Assembly (NCBI GenBank): GCA_958296235.1
Contig: OY282457.1
Coordinates: forward strand, 4,025,338 to 4,089,337
Direction: 5' to 3'
DNA: 64,000 nucleotides
Source: an uncultured Candidatus Binatia bacterium
GTDB taxonomy: Bacteria; Desulfobacterota; Binatia; Bin18
Below, one piece after another: positions 43,501 to 51,433 of this stretch; the first letter of the stretch is position 1, and every line of letters starts with the position of its first letter. The notes beneath the pieces were generated by a model. It saw only the letters and a program-made list of their open reading frames with translations, had not been told where the DNA came from and made no database searches. The position numbers and the translations under genes were made by a program.

Positions 43501-46005
43501 ATTACCAACAACACGATCACCGGCGGCACCGGCAGCAGGTACGGCATTCTGGTTCAGGCCGGCTTCGCTACCATTTTTCCCGGGACCATCTCAGCCACCA
43601 CGATACGCGACAACACCATCACCAAAACCAGCGTGGCGGGGATCGGGGTCGAGATCTTTGCGCCCGGGTCCACCCTCACCAACACCACCATTGAGCAGAA
43701 CGAAGTCTTCGCGAACACCGGCGACGGCATCTCCGCCTGGTCCAAGTCGGTCAACACCGCACTGGTGCATAGCATCAACAATCTCACTATCCGTGACAAC
43801 CACATCCATGACCATCCCACCGGCAGCGGCATCACCGTGACCGGCGGGTTCGACGGCGGCAACTACAACCGGGTGACGGCCACGCTCACCGGGAACACCG
43901 TCTGGCGCAGCGGCCGAACCGGCGATGCCGGCCTGGCCCTCACCGGCGGCAGGAAAAACGCGGACAACAATGAGGTGGAGGCCACCCTGAGCAACAATTT
44001 CGTGGCCCGGTATGCCGAGCTCTCTAGCGGGAGCGCCGGGCACGGGCTGGCGTTGCAGGCGGCCGCGGCCGACCCCACAAGTTCCACCTCCAGCGATAAC
44101 ACGCTGACCGTCTCAGGGGAGGGAAACCTCATCGCCCTCACGCGCAACACCGGGGACACCAGCCACTACGACATTTTCCGGCAACAGGGCAACGCCGGCA
44201 CTCGAACCGGCAACACCCTGACCGACCGCCTGACCGGCACCATCTTCGCCAACCAGAATCGGCTTACCAGCGACGTCCCCACCATTACCGACCCCGACAT
44301 GAAGGACCTGTTCGACCGCAACATGGGCCGTCCGCTCGACACCCCCGACACCTTCGTCACCCTGCCCCCCGACCCCGAACTCCCCGCCCTCCCCGAAGTC
44401 GATGCCTTCACCATGAGGCTGGTCCCTGCCAGTCTGGTTCCCAGAGCGGATCCCCCGCTAAACACGGAGTTCTCCACCGGCATGCACTTCTTCGACATCA
44501 CCGTGTCGCTGATGGGGACGGCCGTCACCACCCGGCTGACCACGCCCGTCCGGGTCTGTTTACCCCGCCCCACGGATGTGCCGGCCAGCCAGGCCCATGT
44601 CTTGCGCTACGATGCGGCCACCGCCAGATGGGTGCGGCTGACCGCGGGTCGCACCGTCTCCAACAGCCAAGTCTGCGTCAACGTCTTCCAGTTCTCGTAT
44701 TTCACCGTCGGGAAGGAGCTCCGGCTCGGTGATGTCGGAGGTGGCGGAGGTGGCGGTGGTGGCGGTGGCGGCACTCCCACCGACACCCACGGCAACACGC
44801 CGGCAACGGCCACCGCGCTGAGGCCCGGCACGCCGGTCGCCGGGGAGCTGGTGTCCAGCAGCGACGTAGACTACTTCCGCTTCACCCTGCCCCGGCCCGG
44901 CACCCTGCGTATCGAGACGACCGGCTTCACCAACACCGTCGGGACGCTGTGGCACGCGGACGAAGCGACCGCCCTGGCAACCGACGACGACAGCGGGGTG
45001 CGGAGCAACTTCCGCCTCGCCCAGACTGTCACCACAGGCACGTACACGCTCGCCGTCAGCGGCAAGAGTGGAGCCACCGGCCCCTACCGCCTGACCGTGG
45101 ACTACCGCCCCGGCTTCTTCGAGAACCCCGCCGATACCACCTTCCAGAGCGGCATCGGGGTCCTGTCCGGCTGGGTGTGTAATGCCGAGCGCGTGGTCAT
45201 TGAGTTTGACCGGCCCAACGGCAGCGTGTGGCGCGAGCCAGCGGCCTATGGCGCCAGCCGATCCGACACCGCCTCCGTGTGTACGGACTCGAACAGCGGC
45301 TTCGGATTGTTATGGAACTGGAACAAGCTGGGGGCGGGACAGCAGACCGTCCGGGCGGTGGTGGATGATATCGTATTAGCCGAACACACCATTACCGTAA
45401 CCACGTTAGGGTCAGGCAAAGACTTCGAATTCCCACGCGGTCTCAGCGGGGAGTACGAAGTGCCCGACTTCCCTGAGGAGGGGGAGACGACCATGATCCA
45501 GTGGCAGGAAGCGCAGCAGAACTTCGCCATCGTGTCCGGTGAGGGCGGAGGCGGGGGGAATAGCGGCGACGGCCTCACCGCCTACTTGGACAATCCGCAG
45601 CCCGGCTCCTTTCAGAGTGGGATCAGCGTCCTGTCGGGCTGGGTGTGTGATGCGGAGACCGTTGAGTTGAGGTTTGAGAACGGGGTGACGGGCGAGACCT
45701 TCACCGAGCCGACCGGCTATGGCACGAGTCGGCGGGACACCTTGGACGAGTGTGGCGACACGGACAACGGCTTCGGGTTGCTGTGGAACTGGAACCTGTT
45801 GGGGGCGGGGCAACATACGGTACGGGCCCTGGCCGATGGAGAAGAGTTTGCCCACAGCACCTTCACGGTGACGACATTAGGGGAGGAGTTTGCGCGGGGG
45901 TTGGAGGGCGCGGCGGATTTGGAAGATTTCCCGACTGCGGGCCAGACGGTGACGGTGGAATGGCAACAGAGCCTTCAGAACTTTGTCATTACCGACCGGC
46001 AGTAG
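40501..46005 (+). CDS. Giant secreted leucine-rich-repeat / beta-helix protein
   Basis: 1834 residues. After a Pro/Lys-rich start comes a signal segment (RRFLLSVVSSLLLGGLVLGW, likely cleaved near Ala57). About 120-830 hold close to 28 plant-type LRRs (LxxLxLxxNxLSGxIP). About 845-1270 form a right-handed beta-helix with a LREALIYAN entry motif. A short domain follows, then a 12-Gly linker (near 1412-1424), a bacterial pre-peptidase C-terminal domain (about 1430-1535) and two copies of a roughly 140-residue domain (about 1540-1680 and 1694-1834) built on LSGWVC, GFGLLWNWN and GAGQ-TVRA. Probably a cell-surface or exported adhesin-like protein. The start at 40501 directly precedes MSHPRPL. It is flanked by repeat clusters on both sides. 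Confidence 0.88.
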   Translation: MSHPRPLTLPPPKNPNKNRQSETPPKRPAPARRFLLSVVSSLLLGGLVLGWPGTGGAQTTYTCTRAGSTVSSTTALHTDCNTLLNLKTELRGTFTGTDPLNWVNTLNMNSWTGVTIEGTPPRVTKLQIAPFAFPGSTPTPSLRGTMPAALNNLTALTRLELHNNALTGDIPDLSDLDDLQILNLSNNDFNEGVIPTWVNSLTNLEELILSETQRTGSIPDLDDTALTDLVLAGNQLSGAIPDSLNDLTTLTDIDLNGNRLTSLPEDLSALDALVQLQLHNNWLESPIPDLSDLAALKELILSYNRFSGTIPASSALPSTLTRLELHNNQLVSPIPSLRDLTALATINLSNNQLTGTIPASSALPRAVTWLSLADNQFSGEITDLNDQTGLSDLRLSNNNFTPGPVPAWLSSSTAPFKDSLYTLYLNNTNRTGAFPNLSNLTILANLYLQDNQLSSIPSLSGLTNLQWLWLQNNQLTGRIPSLSGLRNLQLLYLHNNQLSGEIPAFPTGAGRLRNLRQLLLYNNQLSGTIPALSTLTNLQYLWLQNNQLSGTVPALSSLANLRELRLYNNQLSGTIPFFGALTALRLVDLSNNQFVNGMPTPLSGLVNLRSLNLSNNQLDGPIPTDLSPLTYLHTFNLSNNRLTAGIPTALSGLAYLRHLRLSNNQLDGPILTWSSTQTNLQTLDLGNNNLTPGPVPTTVNTNLTSLTELRLNSTNRNGVFPDLSRLTLLQILDLSNNNFDPAGAVPDWVRARTTLTELRLASTNRTGVFPDLSRLTLLKILDLSSNQLDGTIPSYLSGFPLEELYLNDNRLTGRLPSGLRTVEVLRLDGNTACFDSPCPSNLITVTTLADTLDADFATHDPSSDECGTIVDIDEFPANPTLREALIYANSTDGAETITFSSYLSGRTLTLADGTDDYTDPDALPRLCGGNLTLDGDMNGDGKPDITLDGTGTSNTTGLAISASDITVSNFRITNMDIGIHVYQNNYLVDFGATPPVTGTQITNNTITGGTGSRYGILVQAGFATIFPGTISATTIRDNTITKTSVAGIGVEIFAPGSTLTNTTIEQNEVFANTGDGISAWSKSVNTALVHSINNLTIRDNHIHDHPTGSGITVTGGFDGGNYNRVTATLTGNTVWRSGRTGDAGLALTGGRKNADNNEVEATLSNNFVARYAELSSGSAGHGLALQAAAADPTSSTSSDNTLTVSGEGNLIALTRNTGDTSHYDIFRQQGNAGTRTGNTLTDRLTGTIFANQNRLTSDVPTITDPDMKDLFDRNMGRPLDTPDTFVTLPPDPELPALPEVDAFTMRLVPASLVPRADPPLNTEFSTGMHFFDITVSLMGTAVTTRLTTPVRVCLPRPTDVPASQAHVLRYDAATARWVRLTAGRTVSNSQVCVNVFQFSYFTVGKELRLGDVGGGGGGGGGGGGTPTDTHGNTPATATALRPGTPVAGELVSSSDVDYFRFTLPRPGTLRIETTGFTNTVGTLWHADEATALATDDDSGVRSNFRLAQTVTTGTYTLAVSGKSGATGPYRLTVDYRPGFFENPADTTFQSGIGVLSGWVCNAERVVIEFDRPNGSVWREPAAYGASRSDTASVCTDSNSGFGLLWNWNKLGAGQQTVRAVVDDIVLAEHTITVTTLGSGKDFEFPRGLSGEYEVPDFPEEGETTMIQWQEAQQNFAIVSGEGGGGGNSGDGLTAYLDNPQPGSFQSGISVLSGWVCDAETVELRFENGVTGETFTEPTGYGTSRRDTLDECGDTDNGFGLLWNWNLLGAGQHTVRALADGEEFAHSTFTVTTLGEEFARGLEGAADLEDFPTAGQTVTVEWQQSLQNFVITDRQ

Positions 46006-46009
46006 GGGG

Positions 46010-46690
46010 GAAGGCCCCCTCACCCGGCCCTTCGACTTCGCTGGCGCTACGCTCAGGGTGAACGGAAAGGCAAAGGCGTAAACGCGCCCTCAAACAAGGA
46101 GTGCGGGCTTCCAGCCCGCAAAGAATCGCGGCCAAGATGGCCGCGCTCCTCATAAACTGCGCTGGCACCCCGCTCAGCGTGAGCGGAAAAACCGTTCGTG
46201 CTGAGCGTAGCCCTGGAAGGGCGAAGTCGAAGCACCCTGCACGCCCTGCGACTCCTATTCCCTCCCCCCTCTGAACGTGTGATGCAGATTACATGGCTCG
46301 GCGACCCCCAGCCGGTTCGACCCTCACCCCAACCCCTCTCCCAGCGGGAGAGGGGCTCTTGTCTTTCCCTCTCCCCTGGAGGGAGAGGGTGGCCCTGAGC
46401 CTGTCGAAGGGCCGGGTGAGGGGGCCTGCGACCCATGCCGCTGATGCCCTCAGCCCACCCGTCTGGCCCTTCGACTTCGCTAGCGCTACGCTCAGGGTGA
46501 ACGGAGCGGCCGTTCGTGCTGATTTGCGGGCGTTCCGCTCAGGATAAACGGCGCGCCCGTTCGTGCTGAGCGTAGCCCTGGAAGGGCGAAGTCGAAGCAC
46601 CCTCGGCGCGCCCTGCGACTCCTATTCCCTCCCCCCTCTGAGGGGGAGGGTCAGGGTGGGGGGGCGCTGACCCGGCAGCGGGGGCGGGAG
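46010..46690. repeat. Dense repeat cluster downstream of the LRR gene
   Basis: No gene in this 750-base gap. R3 arms occur at about 46030-46075, 46165-46235 and 46460-46605. One R2 copy lies at 46096-46160, and R1-type CCCTCTCCC/GGGAGAGGG palindromes lie at 46320-46440 and 46625-46670. The order R2 then R3 then R1 resembles the cluster before the LRR gene, so the gene is bracketed by related arrays. Confidence 0.8.
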
Positions 46691-46757
46691 ATGTGAAACA
46701 GCTTTATGGGAGGCTGGGAATGAGTATTTCCGCGAAGCTGGGTTTACGTGTAACCTG

Positions 46758-47453
46758 ATGCCGGAATTCAGCGACAAACAGATTGTGACTTCGTGGCATA
46801 CGAACGCCGGCCCCTGGACGAAAGCTGTCCAGAACGAAGAGATCGAAAGTCGCGCCCTGGTTACCAACCGGACCATAGTCCAGACCGTGACAAGCCTGAC
46901 GCCGCGGCGCGTGCTTGACGTCGGCTGTGGAGAGGGCTGGCTGGCGCGTGCGCTTGCGGAGCGTGGCATCGAGGTTGTCGGTATCGATGTTGTGCCCGAA
47001 CTGATAGCCACGGCGCAGCGACTTGGGGGCGGACGGTTTCAGGTGTGCTCCTACGAGGATATGGCCGCCGGCCAGCTCAGCCCAGACCGGTTCGACACGA
47101 TCCTCTGCAATTTTTCATTGCTGGGAAAAGACTCGGTTGAGCATCTGCTCTACGCCCTGCCGCGCTATATGCAGCCCCAGGGCCACGTGGTCATCCAGAC
47201 CCTGCACCCTGTTCTGGCGTGCGGCGACCGGCCCTATTGTGACGGCTGGCGGCCCGGCTCGTGGGACGGCTTCGGGCCGGAGTTCACCGACCCGGCCCCC
47301 TGGTATTTCCGTACGGTGGAGTCCTGGATTCAACTCCTCCGAGACAGTGGTTTCGATCTCCTGGAATGCGGCGAGCCGCTCCATCCGAGAACAGGCAGGC
47401 CGGCTTCGATCATCTTCGTGAGCCGGCCGGTTGCGCGGCGTGTCAGCCGCTAG
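46758..47453 (+). CDS. Class I SAM-dependent methyltransferase
   Basis: 231 residues. Motif I VLDVGCGEGWLA, motif II VGIDV, the motif III region ILCNFSLLG and the post-motif QPQGHVVIQT match small-molecule methyltransferases of the UbiE/UbiG type. The N-terminal SWHTNAGPWTKAV is also seen in that group. The gene is convergent with the next one, 4 bases between the stops. Substrate unknown. Confidence 0.87.
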   Translation: MPEFSDKQIVTSWHTNAGPWTKAVQNEEIESRALVTNRTIVQTVTSLTPRRVLDVGCGEGWLARALAERGIEVVGIDVVPELIATAQRLGGGRFQVCSYEDMAAGQLSPDRFDTILCNFSLLGKDSVEHLLYALPRYMQPQGHVVIQTLHPVLACGDRPYCDGWRPGSWDGFGPEFTDPAPWYFRTVESWIQLLRDSGFDLLECGEPLHPRTGRPASIIFVSRPVARRVSR

Positions 47454-47457
47454 GACG

Positions 47458-48432
47458 CTACAGGCCGCGCACGCTCGGCAGCACCTCTTCCGCAAAGCGC
47501 TGCATCGCCACCTTCACCTGTTCGTGGAGAACGGTTCCACCGGGATTGAAGGAACAGATCAGGGAATCTAATCTGGCCCGTTGCTGCACCGCTGCAATCC
47601 GGTCTATGCACTCCTGCGGGTTGCCGAATATGGCCATATTCTCTTCCGCAGCCTCATATGTGGTGCGCTGGCCTATGGGGTGACGGGCAAAGCTGTCGGC
47701 CATCTGCCGGCGCACCGCGGCGCGGTCCTGAGCGGTAAAAACAAAAAACACGGCTGACACCTGCGCGTTTTCCGTGGCCTGTTTGGCCGCGGCATCGCGA
47801 TACCGCCCGAGATGCGTAAGAAAATCATCCGGCCAGGGATGAATGGGGGCGGCCATTAACAGGCGCAAGCCGCGCCGCCCGGCAAACTCGGCCGTGCTCG
47901 GACTATTGGCCGCAATATGCAGCGGTGGGCCAGGCTGCTGAAGTGGCTTGGGAACGACGGTGACGGACTCGAACTGATAGTGCCGGCCGTGGTAGGTCAG
48001 CGGGGCATCGGTCCACGCCTGTTCCAGGATATCAACCGCTTCTTCCAGTCGGGTGGTGCGTTCTTCCCACGGAATGCCAAAACCGTCGAAATTGTGATTC
48101 CAGGTCCCCCGCCCAATGCCGAAGTCCAGTCTTCCGCCGGTGACAATATCAACCGTTGCGGCTTCTTCGGCTACGCTGACCGGATTATGGAGCGGGAGCT
48201 GGCTGACCCCGATACCCAAACGGATACGCTGGGTACGCCCTGAGAGGGCCGCGGCAACCACCAGCGGAGCCGGCATGGTGGAAAAGCCGGCGTCAAAATG
48301 GGCCTCGGCCAGCCAGGCCGAGTCAAAGCCCAACTGGTCCGCGTGGGCAATCTGCTCGAACGTCTCCCGATAGCGTTGCGGAACAGACTGCCCAGGGGCG
48401 CAGGGTAACTGATAAAAGACGCCGAACTGCAT
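47458..48432 (-). CDS. Luciferase-like (LLM class) flavin-dependent oxidoreductase
   Basis: 324 residues. FDSAWLAEAHFD near the N-terminus, SEE-type SVAEEAATVDIVTGGRLDFGIGRG in the middle and PLQQPGPPLHIAA are hallmarks of the bacterial-luciferase family, group FMN/F420 oxidoreductases. The C-terminus ends EVLPSVRGL. It is the second intact family member in the window and is only distantly like the one at 38 kb. Alone on its strand. Confidence 0.88.
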   Translation of the reverse strand: MQFGVFYQLPCAPGQSVPQRYRETFEQIAHADQLGFDSAWLAEAHFDAGFSTMPAPLVVAAALSGRTQRIRLGIGVSQLPLHNPVSVAEEAATVDIVTGGRLDFGIGRGTWNHNFDGFGIPWEERTTRLEEAVDILEQAWTDAPLTYHGRHYQFESVTVVPKPLQQPGPPLHIAANSPSTAEFAGRRGLRLLMAAPIHPWPDDFLTHLGRYRDAAAKQATENAQVSAVFFVFTAQDRAAVRRQMADSFARHPIGQRTTYEAAEENMAIFGNPQECIDRIAAVQQRARLDSLICSFNPGGTVLHEQVKVAMQRFAEEVLPSVRGL

Positions 48433-48614
48433 GGACTTGTGTCCTTCCTTGGTGTGGGTCTGTGCAGGGCTGACTGCGTATTACCGGCGAGCGCCCGCCC
48501 AATTCCGTCCTCTATCAAGTCCGCCAGGAAGAGGCAATGCAAAGGCCGCCCGCGGACTGGCCGGGTGCGGCCGGCCCGTTTGTCGGCCCCTGATGCAAAC
48601 CCTGGCGTGCGCGA

Positions 48615-48620
48615 TATAAT
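48615..48620 (+). promoter_or_regulatory. Candidate -10 box of the RND efflux operon
   Basis: A perfect TATAAT lies 42 bases before the ATG of the outer membrane factor gene, in an otherwise GC-rich intergenic stretch. A good -35 box at the right spacing is not apparent, so the promoter would be weak or activator-dependent. Confidence 0.35.
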
Positions 48621-48661
48621 AAAGCGATACACAGACGTACAGGTGAAAGCCCCTCTCGCTC

Positions 48662-50140
48662 ATGGCACGACAACAGCACGTTTTCCAACGAATGTATTTC
48701 CGGTGGATGGTCGCGTTCTCGCTCGTGGTGGCAGGCTGTAGTCCATACGCCGTGCGTTCTCTTGAGCAGCCGACGGTTGCCATCCCGCCGGCGTATCATC
48801 ATGGAGCGACGGGCGAGCGTGTTCTGGGTCAGTGGTGGCGGGAGTTTGGCGACCCCCGGCTGAATGCGGCAATGGAGGTCGTCTTTGCCGAGAATTTCGA
48901 GTTGAGGCAGACCTGGTCGCGGCTGGCGCAGGCCCAGGCCCTGGCCCGGATTGCGGGGGCTGAGCGGATTCCCCAGGTCGAGGTCCGCACGGGTGCCTCG
49001 CGTCTCCACAGCGTTGACCGGGAAACGACCGGCCAGCGAGGGAGCAGCCTGACGCGGACGACGAATCCTGACCGCTATTTCGTGGCAACGGGCCTGACGT
49101 ATGAAATTGATATCTGGAAGCGGATTGCGGCCCGGCGGACTGCGGCCCGGCTTGAATCGGTCGCCTCGCGTCAGGACGTTGAGGCCACGGCGCTGCTGCT
49201 CACCGGCACGGTGGTGAATGTCTGGCTCAGCTGTCAGGAGCAGTACGCCCTGTTAGACGTGCTGCGGGAACAGATTCAGGTGAGCCAAACCCTGCTCAAG
49301 CTGACCGAACTCCGCTTCAGCGTTGGGACGGGCTCAGCCGTGAATGTGTTGCAGCAACGGCAGCAGCTGGCCGACACACAGGCCCAGATACCGGTCGTCC
49401 AATCGTTTCTGGAGACGGCCTTGAATCAACTTGCGGTCCTCCTCGGCCGCGCGCCAGGCTCGCTTGACGAGCTGCTGCCCGGTCGCGCGCTGCCGGCGCT
49501 GCCGTCGTTTCCCCAGCTGGTTTCCCCTGTTGCGCTGCTCGTGTCCCGGCCGGATTTGCAGGCCGCCCAGCTCCGACTCCAATCCGCGGACTATCGGGTC
49601 GCCGCGGCCGTGGCCGAGCGCCTGCCCCGCCTGGCATTGCAGTTGTCCTACGAGTTCAGCGCCAGGAGTTGGGACACCTTCTTTCGTCAAGAAATCGGTT
49701 CGCTGCTGGGTGATATGCTCACGCCGCTGGTTGATGGTGGCCGACGTCGGAACGAGGTGGCCCGGCAAAAGGCGCGCGTCCAGGAATTGCTCGACCGCTT
49801 TGGACAGACGTATCTGACGGCCCTGCGCGAGATTGAAGACGCCCTGGTCCGGGAACATCAGCAACGAGAACTCATCCGCAATCTTGAGCGGCAAATGACT
49901 CTTGCGCAGTCAACCCTGGATGTCTCCCGTTCCCGCTACACCCACGGTCTTATTGATTACCTCAATGTGCTCGTGGCGGTGCAATCGCTTCAGGCTCTCC
50001 AGCGTCGGGTGATTAGCGAGCGGAAGACCCTGTTGAGCCGGCGGGCCGAGCTCTACCGCGCCCTGGGCGGCAGGTGGACGGAGAGCCTGGAAGCTCCGAC
50101 CGCCATCCGCCTGGCGGCTCTCTCAGGAGGACGGTTGTGA
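48662..50140 (+). CDS. Outer membrane efflux lipoprotein (TolC/OprM/NodT family)
   Basis: 492 residues. A signal sequence ends in the lipobox VVAGC (Cys26), so the mature protein is a lipoprotein. Two OEP repeats follow, with helix pairs such as EVRTGASRLHSVDR, FVATGLTYEIDIWKR and RYTHGLIDYLNVLVA. It forms the outer-membrane channel of the efflux pump encoded by the next two genes. Its stop overlaps the GTG start of the adaptor gene. Confidence 0.93.
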   Translation: MARQQHVFQRMYFRWMVAFSLVVAGCSPYAVRSLEQPTVAIPPAYHHGATGERVLGQWWREFGDPRLNAAMEVVFAENFELRQTWSRLAQAQALARIAGAERIPQVEVRTGASRLHSVDRETTGQRGSSLTRTTNPDRYFVATGLTYEIDIWKRIAARRTAARLESVASRQDVEATALLLTGTVVNVWLSCQEQYALLDVLREQIQVSQTLLKLTELRFSVGTGSAVNVLQQRQQLADTQAQIPVVQSFLETALNQLAVLLGRAPGSLDELLPGRALPALPSFPQLVSPVALLVSRPDLQAAQLRLQSADYRVAAAVAERLPRLALQLSYEFSARSWDTFFRQEIGSLLGDMLTPLVDGGRRRNEVARQKARVQELLDRFGQTYLTALREIEDALVREHQQRELIRNLERQMTLAQSTLDVSRSRYTHGLIDYLNVLVAVQSLQALQRRVISERKTLLSRRAELYRALGGRWTESLEAPTAIRLAALSGGRL

Positions 50141-51426
50141 CGCGAGCCGCGGGGAAGAAAGCGTGGGCGACGCATCTGTTCCGGTTCGGGCTGCCGCTGC
50201 TTATTCTTATTGCCGGCCTGCTGGGCGCCCGTGCGCTGATCGCCAGCCGGCCGCCGGTTCCCAAGGTTGACCGGGAAGCCGTGCCCACGCCGGTGGTGGT
50301 GCTCACGGTTCACGCTCAGGACGAACGCGCGGTATTGCCGGCGTATGGTGCCGTTCGGGCCCACCGGGAACTCACTCTCTTCCCCCGGGTCGAGGGCTAT
50401 GTCATTGCCCAGCATGACGAGCTGATCGACGGCGGCCTGGTCCGGGCGGGTGAGGCCCTGCTTAAAATTGACCCGCAGGATTACCGCCTGGCGGTCGAGG
50501 CTGAGCGGGGCAACCTGGCTCGGGCGGAATTCGAGCTGCAAGTCGAACAGGGCAACCAGGTCGTCGCCCACCAGGAATGGGACCTGCTGGAGTCGTCTAT
50601 CGAGACCAGCGAGCTTGGTCGGGTCCTGGCGCTGCGCCAGCCCCATCTCAAAGAGAAGCGGGCCGCGGTGGCCGCGGCAAAGAGTCGCCTGGCTCAGGCC
50701 GAATTGAACCTGACCCGCACGGTGGTCTCAGCGCCGTGCAATGCCCTGGTGCTGAACGAGACGGTTGAAGCCGGGCAATTGGTCAACGCGCGTAGCGCGG
50801 TGGCGACCCTGGTGTGTACCGATGTGTTTCGGGTCGAAGTGAGCGTGCCGCTCAATCAATTGGGCTGGGTGGAATTCCCGACCGCGGTTCAAGCGCCACC
50901 GCCTCAGGCCTCCGACCTGGCTGCGTCGGCAAAAGGCTCTGCTGTCCGTATTCTGCGTGATCTCGGCAGCGGAGAAGCCGTCCAGTGGACGGGCTGGGTC
51001 GAGCGTCTGCTCGGCGACGTGACCGAAAATGGCCGCATGGCCCGGGTGCTGGTCCTGGTCCCGGACCCGCTCGGTCTGGAGCCCTTTGACTCGGCTCAGG
51101 GCAGGCCCGGTGAGGAGCTTCGTTCGCCGCTCCTGCTCGGAGAGTATGTCCGGGTTGAGATTCTCGGTCCAGTTCTGCCCCAGGCGATAGTCCTGCCGCG
51201 CAGCAGCTTGCGCGAGGACGAGCGGGTGTGGGTGTATAACGCGCAACAGGAATTGGAAATTCGGCCCGTAGAGGTAGGGCTGCGCCGGCGGGACTCGGTG
51301 TTGATTCGAGCCGGCCTGGCGGACGGCGACCAGGTCGTCATCGGCTCACTGCCGGCTGCGCTGCCGGGCATGCGCTTGCAGGCCGTGGAGGCTGAGCCGG
51401 CCTTGACACGCGCGGACGAGGAGTAA
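50137..51426 (+). CDS. RND efflux periplasmic adaptor (membrane fusion protein)
   Basis: 429 residues. One N-terminal membrane segment (about 13-30) is followed by a biotinyl/lipoyl half-motif (GYVIAQHDELIDGGLVRAGE), a coiled-coil hairpin (AEFELQVEQGNQVV ... KRAAVAAAKSRL) and beta-barrel parts. The start is the GTG at 50137, which overlaps the previous stop (GTGA) and has AGGAGG six bases before it; an upstream ATG would overlap that gene by 67 bases. It links the inner-membrane pump to the outer-membrane channel. Confidence 0.92.
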   Translation: MTRAAGKKAWATHLFRFGLPLLILIAGLLGARALIASRPPVPKVDREAVPTPVVVLTVHAQDERAVLPAYGAVRAHRELTLFPRVEGYVIAQHDELIDGGLVRAGEALLKIDPQDYRLAVEAERGNLARAEFELQVEQGNQVVAHQEWDLLESSIETSELGRVLALRQPHLKEKRAAVAAAKSRLAQAELNLTRTVVSAPCNALVLNETVEAGQLVNARSAVATLVCTDVFRVEVSVPLNQLGWVEFPTAVQAPPPQASDLAASAKGSAVRILRDLGSGEAVQWTGWVERLLGDVTENGRMARVLVLVPDPLGLEPFDSAQGRPGEELRSPLLLGEYVRVEILGPVLPQAIVLPRSSLREDERVWVYNAQQELEIRPVEVGLRRRDSVLIRAGLADGDQVVIGSLPAALPGMRLQAVEAEPALTRADEE

Positions 51427-51433
51427 GCCGGCC

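Noticed and set aside
47917-48243. Plus-strand frame opposite the luciferase-like gene
   Set aside because: No motif; it lies in the antisense frame of a well-supported gene.
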